A DNA stretch of 64,000 nt from Clostridioides sp. ES-S-0010-02 (GTDB lineage: Bacteria; Bacillota; Clostridia; Peptostreptococcales; Peptostreptococcaceae). The stretch is taken from contig CP067345.1 of assembly GCA_020641055.1 (NCBI GenBank), positions 1,915,317-1,979,316 on the forward strand, written 5' to 3'. The stretch's first letter is position 1; every line of letters begins with the position of its first letter. The translations under genes were made by a program, and so were the position numbers. Shown here one piece after another: positions 46,372 to 53,711 of the stretch. The notes under the pieces were generated by a model. The model saw nothing but the letters and a program-made list of their open reading frames with translations, ran no database searches and had not been told where the DNA came from.

Positions 46372-46622
46372 TTTTTAATGTAACTTAATCAATATTCGTA
46401 AATAAAGAGTAAATTTTTTATTAAGGTATAATTAAAAAAATATAATTAAAAAGTGTCAAAAAGAAATCTAATTATAAGACATAAATTTACAATAAAGTTA
46501 CATTTGCTTAAATGCCTTGTTTAAAAAAAGCTATTCAAATATAATCTAAAGTAGTTTTGAAAGGGAAACTTTAATAAGCAAAATTAAGATAAATTAAGTT
46601 AGTGTTAAAATGAGGTGAATTT

Positions 46623-47882
46623 ATGAGCAGAAGTACAACAAGGGTTTCAAAATTAGGAAAAGAAAAAAAACGAAATTTTATAATAGTGTTAGCAGTTTTA
46701 GCTGTAGCGATTGGTGTGTCTACTTATTTTTTTAACAACAAATTTCTATATAATGGGAAAATAGCTAAAAATGTATATATAGAAGATATAAATGTATCCG
46801 ATATGAGCAAAGAAGAAGCATTAAAAGCTGTAACAGATAAGTATACTCCAGAAGACCTGAATCTTACTTATGATGGAAAAGATTATAAAATATCTCCAAA
46901 TGATATTGATTTAAAATATAACACAGAAGAAGTTGTAAAAAATGCTTATGAGAGTACAAAAAAAGGTTCTTACTTTCAAAACTTAAAGAAGTATATTGAT
47001 ATAAGAATAAATAAGCTATCCCTGAAAATAGAATCTGGATATGATGAGGCAAAACTTAGTGCTCAAGTATCTTCAGTAGCAGATAGCATCAACGTTAAAA
47101 TGAAAAATGCTTCAGTTAGTGTTGGAAGTGGTGGATTAAATTACACAGAGTCTGTTATAGGTAGAGAATTTGACTTGGCATCAAATAAAGAATCTATATA
47201 CAACATGATAAAAAATAAAGAGCATAAGCCTTTAGAACTAAAAGTAAACCTTCAAAAACCAGATATAACGACAGAACAAGTAAAATCTGTGAATTCTGTT
47301 ATAGGTCAATATTCAACAACATATTCTCAATCTGTATCAGGTAGAGCATATAATGTGGCATTGTCAGCAAGAAAAACTAGTGATGTTTTACTAATGCCAG
47401 GTGAAGAATTTTCATATAATAAGCTTACAGGGCCTAGCAATAAAGCTAATGGTTACAAAGATGCACCAGTTATAGTTTATGGAAAATTAGAGCAATCAGC
47501 AGGTGGAGGTGTTTGTCAAACATCTTCAACAGTTTATAATGCAGCTCTTCTTTCAGGTATGGAAATAACACAAGTTACAAACCACTCATCTGCATCTACT
47601 TATGTACCAAGAGGTAGAGATGCTACGGTAAGTGATGGAGGATTAAATTTAAAATTTAAAAATCCATATAACCATCCTGTATATATTAAAAATTATGCAG
47701 GTGGAGGAAGTGTATCATCTATAGTATATGGCAATTCTGGTGATAAACCAAATATATCTATAGAAGTAAAAAACACTGGAAAAGATAAATATTCTACATA
47801 TAGGGTGTATAAAGACTCAAATGGAAAAGTCATAAAAAGAGAACATATATCAAATAGTTCTTATAAAGAATTGAAAAAATAG
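46623..47882 (+). CDS. VanW-family exported protein (YoaR-like)
   Basis: The 419-residue protein has a short basic N-terminus and one signal-anchor helix (IIVLAVLAVAIGVSTYFF, about 20-37). An extracellular part follows with a PG-binding_4/YoaR-like repeat (IAKNVYIEDINVSDMSKEEALKAV, then DLNLTYDGKDYKISPNDIDLKYN). The VanW domain comes next (SVSGRAYNVALSARKTSDVLLMPGEEFSYNKLTG, GGGVCQTSSTVYNAALLSGM, and NPYNHPVYI). VanW occurs in some glycopeptide-resistance operons, but chromosomal copies like this are common in Firmicutes and have an unknown envelope role. GAGGTG precedes the ATG. Confidence 0.88.
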   Translation: MSRSTTRVSKLGKEKKRNFIIVLAVLAVAIGVSTYFFNNKFLYNGKIAKNVYIEDINVSDMSKEEALKAVTDKYTPEDLNLTYDGKDYKISPNDIDLKYNTEEVVKNAYESTKKGSYFQNLKKYIDIRINKLSLKIESGYDEAKLSAQVSSVADSINVKMKNASVSVGSGGLNYTESVIGREFDLASNKESIYNMIKNKEHKPLELKVNLQKPDITTEQVKSVNSVIGQYSTTYSQSVSGRAYNVALSARKTSDVLLMPGEEFSYNKLTGPSNKANGYKDAPVIVYGKLEQSAGGGVCQTSSTVYNAALLSGMEITQVTNHSSASTYVPRGRDATVSDGGLNLKFKNPYNHPVYIKNYAGGGSVSSIVYGNSGDKPNISIEVKNTGKDKYSTYRVYKDSNGKVIKREHISNSSYKELKK

Positions 47883-47910
47883 ATTATTTTTTAGCTTAAT
47901 ATTGAATTGA

Positions 47911-47952
47911 TACAAAAAACAAGAGAGTTGATAACTCTCTTGTTTTTTGTAT
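47911..47952 (+). terminator. Rho-independent terminator after the VanW gene
   Basis: ACAAAAAACAAGAGAGTT pairs with AACTCTCTTGTTTTTTGT around a four-base loop, one of the strongest hairpins in the window. Confidence 0.9.
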
Positions 47953-48074
47953 AAGAGTAGACTTACTAATTGTCGTTTTGATATTAGAATCATTAATATA
48001 TAGAAAATATTCCTATATATTGGTATAATTATAAATAGATTTAGTTATATAAAATGTATGAGGAGGTGACAGGG

Positions 48075-49043
48075 TTGAATTTTATAGGCAATAGGTATGA
48101 GGTAGTAAATTCTGATGACGTTTTAGAAATTAACAAAATCTATAAAGCTAGGGATGTTTTTTACAGAAAAAATGTGTTAATAAAAGTTATAAAACACAAT
48201 AACTATATTTGTGAAGATTTTGTATCAAATTTAATTGATGAAAGTACTGCTTTAGATGAAATAAACTCTCCTTACATACTAAAAATAATTGATGTTGGGA
48301 TTCATTGCACAGAAGAAACAACATTATATTATATTGTAAGTGAAGACTTTGATGGTATTGGCCTAGATGAATTAATTCTAGGTAATTATCTTCATCTAGA
48401 AGCAATTATAAATATAATGATACAAGTTTTAAAAGCTTTAGAAATGATACATAGAAATTATTCATATCATGGCAGTTTAAAGTCAAGTAGTATAATGGTG
48501 AATACAGAATATAATATTAAAATTTGTGATTTTGGAATTACAAAAGCAAATAATGGGGTTAATACAAGAAGCTATGGAAATAGAAGATATTTATGTCCAC
48601 ATCAACTATGTATAAACTATACTGATAGAGAGAGTGATTTTTTCGCAACAGGTCTTATTTTATTTGAGTCTATATTTAAGAAATTACCTTTTGGAGAAGC
48701 AAATTCAGAAGAAAAAATGTTACAATTGATTGATAAAGGGCTAGATTGGAATAGTATAAGAGCAATTAATGGCAACATAGAACTTATAAATGTTATAAAA
48801 AGACTGCTTGGTAGAAATAATAAATATACTAGAGCTAATGATATTATTGTTGACCTTAGTAAGGTAATGTATGAAAAAGCATATATAGAGGTTGAAGATA
48901 AATTAGAAGAAGAACCAAAAAAAATTGTTCAGGTTAGAAAAGAAGATAAAAGTAAAGTGAGAAGAAAATTACATAAAAAAATTGTTGTTGCTGGCTTAGC
49001 TATAGTTATGATTTCAATGATTATTATAGGTTCTATAATATAA
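48075..49043 (+). CDS. Membrane-anchored Hanks-type (Ser/Thr) pseudokinase
   Basis: The 322-residue protein has a kinase-like domain (about 1-270) and one C-terminal transmembrane helix (VVAGLAIVMISMIIIGSII). The ATP lysine (Lys37 in VLIKVIK), the helix-C Glu (Glu56) and DFG (Asp152) remain. The catalytic loop HRDLKPxN, however, reads HGSLKSSS: the base Asp is Ser134 and the metal-binding Asn is Ser139. It should bind nucleotide poorly or without phosphotransfer. I prefer TTG 48075, behind GAGGAGGTGACAGGG, over ATG 48054, which precedes that site. From memory, C. difficile encodes a second Hanks kinase besides PrkC; this may be it. Confidence 0.8.
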   Translation: MNFIGNRYEVVNSDDVLEINKIYKARDVFYRKNVLIKVIKHNNYICEDFVSNLIDESTALDEINSPYILKIIDVGIHCTEETTLYYIVSEDFDGIGLDELILGNYLHLEAIINIMIQVLKALEMIHRNYSYHGSLKSSSIMVNTEYNIKICDFGITKANNGVNTRSYGNRRYLCPHQLCINYTDRESDFFATGLILFESIFKKLPFGEANSEEKMLQLIDKGLDWNSIRAINGNIELINVIKRLLGRNNKYTRANDIIVDLSKVMYEKAYIEVEDKLEEEPKKIVQVRKEDKSKVRRKLHKKIVVAGLAIVMISMIIIGSII

Positions 49044-49132
49044 AAATTATATATTGTACATTTTAAAATAAATGTCTATAAATAATATACATATAGATTA
49101 AAATTTTAGTATTGTTTTAATTATGAGAGGAA

Positions 49133-49270
49133 GTGGTTATTATGTTAGCAAAAAATAATGAGGTGTTAAACGTTTAAGAGTATTTTAACAAATAGCCACC
49201 TGCTTTTGTAGTTTAAAATAAAAAAGCTGTGGCTAAAAGTCACAGCTTTTTGCTACTTTTTAAAGGCAGG
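49133..49270 (+). promoter_or_regulatory. Candidate transcription attenuator in the RtcB-type gene leader
   Basis: An 11-base-pair terminator hairpin (AAAAAGCTGTG 49221-49231, CACAGCTTTTT 49241-49251) precedes the gene. TAGCCAC (49193-49199) is exactly complementary to GTGGCTA (49229-49235), which overlaps the terminator's left arm, so the two structures exclude each other. GTGGTTA (49133-49139), in the ribosome binding site region of the short ORF, can pair with TAGCCAC using one G-U pair. CCTGCTTTTGTAG (49199-49211) can also pair with segments at 49253-49270 around the terminator. The hairpin may instead simply terminate the kinase transcript. Confidence 0.5.
49142..49177 (+). CDS. Candidate 11-residue leader peptide before the RtcB-type gene
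   Basis: Behind GAGAGGAAG, an ATG opens MLAKNNEVLNV followed by TAA. On length alone it could be chance. It has a proper ribosome binding site, lies upstream of an intrinsic terminator and the rtcB2-type gene, and overlaps a segment able to pair within the leader. That makes it a candidate attenuation peptide. Confidence 0.4.
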   Translation: MLAKNNEVLNV

Positions 49271-49293
49271 AGTATATTAAAAAGGAGCAAAGT

Positions 49294-50361
49294 ATGAGTG
49301 AAATAAAAATAATAGCAAGTAACAAGTGTTGGATTGAAGATATAGCAAAGAAACAACTTGAAGATATTTTAAAATTGAATGGAGTTTTAAGAATAGTAGG
49401 ATTGCCTGATTTACATGCAGGTAAAATACCTGTGGGCCTAGCAGTTGAAACCAAAGATATTATCTATCCACATATAATTGGAAATGATATAGGTTGTGGC
49501 ATGACTTTATTTAAAACTGGAATTTCCAAAAAGAAATTTAAAAAAGATAGATGGATTAAACGTCTTTATGAAATTAAAGATTTATCTGATATAAAAATAA
49601 TAAATCCATATGAAGAGGAATGCCCAATATCAAATTTGGGGACTATTGGAAGTGGAAATCATTTTATAGAATTTCAATGTGTAAATAAAATTCACAATAA
49701 AGAAAAATTTGAACTATTAAGATTTTCATCTGATGACATAATGATGTTAGTTCATTGTGGGTCAAGAAATTACGGAGAAACCATACTTAAAAAATTTTAT
49801 AATAAAAATGGTATTGAAGTTGGAAGTGAAAAAGAAAGAGATTATATGATAAATCATGATAAAGCTTTAATCTGGTCAGAGCGTAATCGTGAAATTGTTA
49901 GTAAAAAAATCATGCAATCAATAGGTATATCTAGAGATATTGAAAAAATATTGTCTATAAATCATAATTTTATAGAAAAAAGGGAAGATAAATTCATACA
50001 TAGAAAAGGTGCTGTTTCAAGTGAAAGAGGAGCTGTAATTATACCTGGTTCAAGAGGAAGTCTATCATATATAGTTATGCCTACTGAAAATACAGAACTG
50101 TCTTTATATTCTCTATCACATGGAGCTGGTAGAAAATGGTCTCGTTCAATTTGTAAATCTCGTCTTAAAAACAAGTATAATAAAGATACTATAAAACAAA
50201 CAAAATTTAAAAGTCATATTCTATGTAATGATATAAACTTGTTATTTCAAGAGGCTCCAGAAGCATATAAAAATATAGAACAAATTATTGAAAGTTTGAT
50301 AGAATATAAGCTTATTCAAGTAGTGGCAACTATGAAACCACTAATTACTTATAAAGGGTAA
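49294..50361 (+). CDS. RtcB2-type RNA ligase
   Basis: The 355-residue protein should join RNA 2',3'-cyclic phosphate ends to 5'-OH ends using GTP and Mn. The metal site appears as His41 (LPDLHAGK), Asp65 and Cys68 (GNDIGCGM), His123 (GNHFIEF) and His154 (VHCGSR). The guanylated His is His276 in SLSHGAGRKWSR. The shorter length and the C-terminal EAPEAYKNI ... VVATMKPLITYKG mark the RtcB2 branch rather than canonical RtcB. RtcB2 is usually encoded with the release-factor-like PrfH and repairs cut ribosomes, but no prfH lies here. AAAGGAG precedes the ATG. The leader may attenuate transcription. Confidence 0.88.
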   Translation: MSEIKIIASNKCWIEDIAKKQLEDILKLNGVLRIVGLPDLHAGKIPVGLAVETKDIIYPHIIGNDIGCGMTLFKTGISKKKFKKDRWIKRLYEIKDLSDIKIINPYEEECPISNLGTIGSGNHFIEFQCVNKIHNKEKFELLRFSSDDIMMLVHCGSRNYGETILKKFYNKNGIEVGSEKERDYMINHDKALIWSERNREIVSKKIMQSIGISRDIEKILSINHNFIEKREDKFIHRKGAVSSERGAVIIPGSRGSLSYIVMPTENTELSLYSLSHGAGRKWSRSICKSRLKNKYNKDTIKQTKFKSHILCNDINLLFQEAPEAYKNIEQIIESLIEYKLIQVVATMKPLITYKG

Positions 50362-50383
50362 TTTTAAAAATTATATTAAATTA

Positions 50384-50445
50384 TAAATAACTGATTTTAT
50401 TAAAGCATATTAAGAATGCTTTGATACTATCAGTTATTTTTTTGT
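50384..50445 (+). terminator. Rho-independent terminator after the RtcB-type gene
   Basis: AAATAACTGAT pairs with ATCAGTTATTT, and an inner AAAGCAT/ATGCTTT helix extends it. A long T-run follows. It makes the next gene a separate transcript. Confidence 0.85.
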
Positions 50446-50617
50446 TTTTTGTTAGGGTTAATAATTTAAAAAGCTTAACTTCATAATATGTAATTTTTAT
50501 AAAATTACATTCTGTAAGAAATGTTGGGTATAAATGAAAGAATAAACATTATTTTTATTTTAATAGTGAGTATTATAGGTGTTTTATTATGTTAAAAGAT
50601 AAATAAATTTATTTATA

Positions 50618-50647
50618 TTGACACTAGGATATAATTTATGAAATAAT
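50618..50647 (+). promoter_or_regulatory. Likely promoter of the leader-MutS2-like unit
   Basis: TTGACA at 50618-50623 is followed 18 bases later by AATAAT at 50642-50647. It lies about 50 bases before the 17-residue leader ORF and after the upstream terminator. A closer TATAAT at 50629 is too near the -35 to serve with it. Confidence 0.6.
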
Positions 50648-50697
50648 GTTAAAGTGACTAAAATAGTTAAGTAAAAATAGAAAAGGAGCAGTGTTTT

Positions 50698-50751
50698 ATG
50701 AAAAAGAATACTAACATTAGTGAGTCCGGGGTTAGACTTCTTAATAAATAA
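50698..50751 (+). CDS. 17-residue leader peptide of the MutS2-like gene
   Basis: ATG 50698, ten bases after AAAAGGAG, opens MKKNTNISESGVRLLNK and stops at TAA 50749-50751. The stop codon lies inside the left arm (50740-50754) of a perfect 15-base inverted repeat. Stalled or terminating ribosomes on this ORF would therefore decide which RNA pairing forms downstream. Small size prevents any similarity-based proof. The evidence is the ribosome binding site, the placement and the coupled RNA structure. Confidence 0.65.
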   Translation: MKKNTNISESGVRLLNK

Positions 50752-50856
50752 GGAGTTTAATGAACAATAATTCCTTATTTATTAAGTCGATTACAAATAA
50801 TTATTATAAAAATAAGTGAAATAGTTATTTAAAATTCATGACTTATAAATAAAGGA
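50740..50856 (+). promoter_or_regulatory. erm-like translational attenuator controlling the MutS2-like gene
   Basis: Segment 2, CTTAATAAATAAGGA (50740-50754), overlaps the leader stop. Segment 3, TCCTTATTTATTAAG (50772-50786), is its exact complement. Segment 4, CTTATAAATAAAGGA (50842-50856), contains the ribosome binding site of the MutS2-like gene and is complementary to segment 3 except for one bulge on each strand; the pairing extends by two more bases (GA with TC). Pairing 3:4 hides the ribosome binding site, and pairing 2:3 frees it. A ribosome finishing the leader covers segment 2 and favours 3:4 (off); one stalled earlier leaves 2:3 (on). No T-run follows 2:3, so control is more likely translational than by termination. 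Confidence 0.7.
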
Positions 50857-50868
50857 GAAAGTAAAATA

Positions 50869-52785
50869 ATGAATAGTAATACAATTGAAAGACTACAACT
50901 AAATGAGGTTAAAGAATTAATAAAAATACATTGTGTAAGTTCACTTGGAAGAAATTTAATAGACAAATTAACTCCTAGTGGTAATATTGAAGTAGTAAGA
51001 AGGAAATTAAAAGAAAATAAAGAAGCTAGAAAAATAATTGAAAATAGTAATCATATACCACTTGAAGGGTTGTTTAATGCAGGTTCTACAATAGATAAAA
51101 TTGAAAAAGGAATGATAATAGAACCTATTGAACTTGTAAATATAGAGGATTTTTTAAGAGGTTGTAGGAAGATGAAAGCTTTTATGTTAGACAAAGAATT
51201 TTATTCGCCTACATTAAGTTCTTATGCTTTAAATATAACAGAATGCAAAAACATAGAGGAAGAGATAAACTACTGCATAAAATCAAATAAAGTTGATTCT
51301 AATGCCAGTAAAGAATTAAAAAAGGTAAGAAGAAATATAGAAGTTACAGAAGGAAAAATAAAAGATAGATTAAATAAGTTTATAACATCAAGTATAAACA
51401 AAAAGTATATACAAGAGTTTATAATAAGTAAAAGAAATGATAGATATGTAATACCAATTAAATCTTCTTATAAAAATGAAGTTGATGGTACTATATTAGA
51501 TACTTCATCAAAAGGAAATACTGTATTCGTTGAACCAATAAGTGTGTCAAATTTAAGTACAGAATTGACTATGTTAAAAGCTGACGAGACTATTGAAGAA
51601 TATAAGATATTATCTTATTTAACAGAGCTTATATTTGATAAAATAACTCAGATAAAGTTAAATATAGAAATACTTTCTGAATATGATATGGTATTTGCAA
51701 AAGCTAAATATAGTCAAAAAATAAATGGTATTACTCCAAGAATAAACAACAATGGATATATAAAAATAATCAAAGGTAAGCACCCACTTTTAACAGGAGA
51801 TGTGGTACCTTTAGATTTTGAAATAGGTAAAAGTTATAGAAGTCTTGTAATAACAGGACCTAATGCAGGTGGAAAAACTGTAACTCTTAAGACTGTTGGT
51901 CTATTAACTTTGATGGTTCAATGTGGTTTTGATATTTCTGCTAAAGAAGACAGCGAACTAAGTGTATTTGAAAAAGTGTTTGTAGATATAGGAGATAATC
52001 AAAGTATTGAAAATGCTCTAAGTACTTTTTCATCACACATAAAAAATATTGCAGAAATTATGGACTCATCAAATAATTCTACACTTGTTCTATTTGATGA
52101 GATAGGTAGTGGAACTGAACCCAATGAAGGAGCAGGACTAGCAATATCATTGCTAGAAGAGTTTTATAGTATGGGATGTATAACAATAGCATCAACTCAT
52201 TATGGCGAAATAAAAAAGTTTGCTAATTTGCATCCAGAATTTGAAAATGCAGGTATGATGTTTGATAAAGAAACTTTAGAACCATTATATAAATTAACAA
52301 TAGGAAAATCTGAAGATAGTAATGCTCTTTTTATTTCTAAAAAGATGGGAATAAAAAATAAGGTATTAAGTAGAGCTAAAGAATATATAACTGATAGAAA
52401 CTACAATTTAGATTTAGTTAAGAGAAGTAAATTAAAATCCCATACTGAAAATAAAGATAATGTTGAATTTATTTCCAATTATACAGAGTATAATACAGGT
52501 GATAAAGTAAAATTATTGGATGAAAATGACTTTGGAGTTGTGTATAAACCTAGAGACAAATTTAATAATGTAGAAATATTATTTAAAGACAATTTTGTTT
52601 TAGTAAATATAAAAAGATTAGAACTTAGTATAAAAGCAGAAGAGTTATATCCAGAAGGATATGATTTAAATTCATTGTTTACTAGTTTTAAAGATAGAAA
52701 ATTAGAAAAAGACATTCATAGAGGTTCAAAAAAAGCTCTTAAACAGATTCAAAGAGAAATTAGAGAAAATAGAAAACAAATGTAA
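50869..52785 (+). CDS. MutS2-like ATPase lacking the Smr nuclease domain
   Basis: The 638-residue protein has a MutS2-type core: N-terminal NTIERLQLNEVKELIKIHCVSSLGR, a helical lever and clamp, and a MutS-family ATPase with Walker A GPNAGGKT (330-337), TFSSHIKNI, Walker B LVLFDEIGSGTEPNEG and STHYGEIK. A KOW-like segment follows at about 545-600 (GDKVKLLDENDFGVVY). It then ends at about residue 638 with a basic tail, where normal MutS2 (around 780 residues) has an Smr endonuclease domain. B. subtilis MutS2 splits collided ribosomes, and the Smr-less form keeps the parts expected for ribosome binding. The preceding leader peptide and RNA switch support a translation-related function. Confidence 0.85.
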   Translation: MNSNTIERLQLNEVKELIKIHCVSSLGRNLIDKLTPSGNIEVVRRKLKENKEARKIIENSNHIPLEGLFNAGSTIDKIEKGMIIEPIELVNIEDFLRGCRKMKAFMLDKEFYSPTLSSYALNITECKNIEEEINYCIKSNKVDSNASKELKKVRRNIEVTEGKIKDRLNKFITSSINKKYIQEFIISKRNDRYVIPIKSSYKNEVDGTILDTSSKGNTVFVEPISVSNLSTELTMLKADETIEEYKILSYLTELIFDKITQIKLNIEILSEYDMVFAKAKYSQKINGITPRINNNGYIKIIKGKHPLLTGDVVPLDFEIGKSYRSLVITGPNAGGKTVTLKTVGLLTLMVQCGFDISAKEDSELSVFEKVFVDIGDNQSIENALSTFSSHIKNIAEIMDSSNNSTLVLFDEIGSGTEPNEGAGLAISLLEEFYSMGCITIASTHYGEIKKFANLHPEFENAGMMFDKETLEPLYKLTIGKSEDSNALFISKKMGIKNKVLSRAKEYITDRNYNLDLVKRSKLKSHTENKDNVEFISNYTEYNTGDKVKLLDENDFGVVYKPRDKFNNVEILFKDNFVLVNIKRLELSIKAEELYPEGYDLNSLFTSFKDRKLEKDIHRGSKKALKQIQREIRENRKQM

Positions 52786-52825
52786 AAAACATAAATGACT
52801 ATTTAAAATGTAAATAATTATTTTA

Positions 52826-52880
52826 CAAAACATGAGTAATAAATGCGATTATTTTTGCGTATTTTACTCATGTTTTTTTG
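52826..52880 (+). terminator. Rho-independent terminator after the MutS2-like gene
   Basis: AAAACATGAGTAA pairs with TTACTCATGTTTT, with an inner ATGCG/CGTAT helix, and is followed by a T-run. Confidence 0.85.
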
Positions 52881-52936
52881 TGTGTAAAAATTTATACTTT
52901 AAACATAGATGAAATAATATTAAAGGAGGTATAAAT

Positions 52937-53686
52937 ATGGATGTTCTATTATCTGTAAAAGATGTAACAAAGACTTACAGTAAAAATAAAAAACCAAGTT
53001 TGAATCATGTTTCATTCGAGGTAAATTCTGGTGAATTTGTTGGAATTATGGGAGCATCAGGTTCTGGAAAAACAACTTTACTAAATGTATTATCTACAAT
53101 AGATAGTGTAAATAGTGGTGAGATAATAATTAATGGTGTAAATTTAAAAGAATTAAATAATAACTCTACTGCGGATTTTATAAAGGATAATATTGGATTT
53201 ATATTTCAAGAATACTTTTTGATTGATAGTTTGAATGTTTTTGAAAATATAGCTGTACCACTTACTTTAAAACATATGCAAGCAAGTGAAATCGAAGATT
53301 CTATCAAGTTATTGACAAAACGTTTTGGAATAGATTCAACTTTGTATAAGTATCCAAATGAGTTATCTGGTGGTCAATGTCAAAGGGTTGCTGCAGCAAG
53401 AGCTATTATAAAAAAACCATCTATAATACTTGCAGATGAGCCAACTGGAGCACTTGACTCAGTATCAGCAAATGAGTTACTAAAAACACTAAGTGATGTA
53501 AATCGAGAATTAAAAACTACTATATTGATGGTAACACATGATGCTTATGTAGCTAGTTTTTGTAGTAGAATTTTGATTTTTAGGGATGGTCAAATTATAG
53601 ATGAACTTCAAAAAAATGAAAAAAATCATAAAGATTTCTTTGAAGCTATAGTTAGCAAGACCAGTAAACTAGAAGAAATATATTAG
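52937..53686 (+). CDS. BceA-type ABC transporter ATP-binding protein
   Basis: The 249-residue ATPase has Walker A GASGSGKTT, the signature LSGGQCQRVAAARA, Walker B IILADEPTGALDS and switch His in MVTHDAYVA, all typical of the MacB/BceA group. It is followed after 25 bases by a BceB-like permease, so together they form an antimicrobial-peptide sensing and resistance module. AAAGGAGG precedes the ATG. Expression is probably governed by the two-component system encoded directly downstream. Confidence 0.9.
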   Translation: MDVLLSVKDVTKTYSKNKKPSLNHVSFEVNSGEFVGIMGASGSGKTTLLNVLSTIDSVNSGEIIINGVNLKELNNNSTADFIKDNIGFIFQEYFLIDSLNVFENIAVPLTLKHMQASEIEDSIKLLTKRFGIDSTLYKYPNELSGGQCQRVAAARAIIKKPSIILADEPTGALDSVSANELLKTLSDVNRELKTTILMVTHDAYVASFCSRILIFRDGQIIDELQKNEKNHKDFFEAIVSKTSKLEEIY

Positions 53687-53711
53687 TATACATTAAAAGG
53701 AGATAGTAAAA

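Noticed and set aside
49142-49177. Treating the 11-codon ORF as a proven gene
   Set aside because: It has a ribosome binding site and sits in a structured leader, but it is too short to support on its own; I kept it at low confidence.
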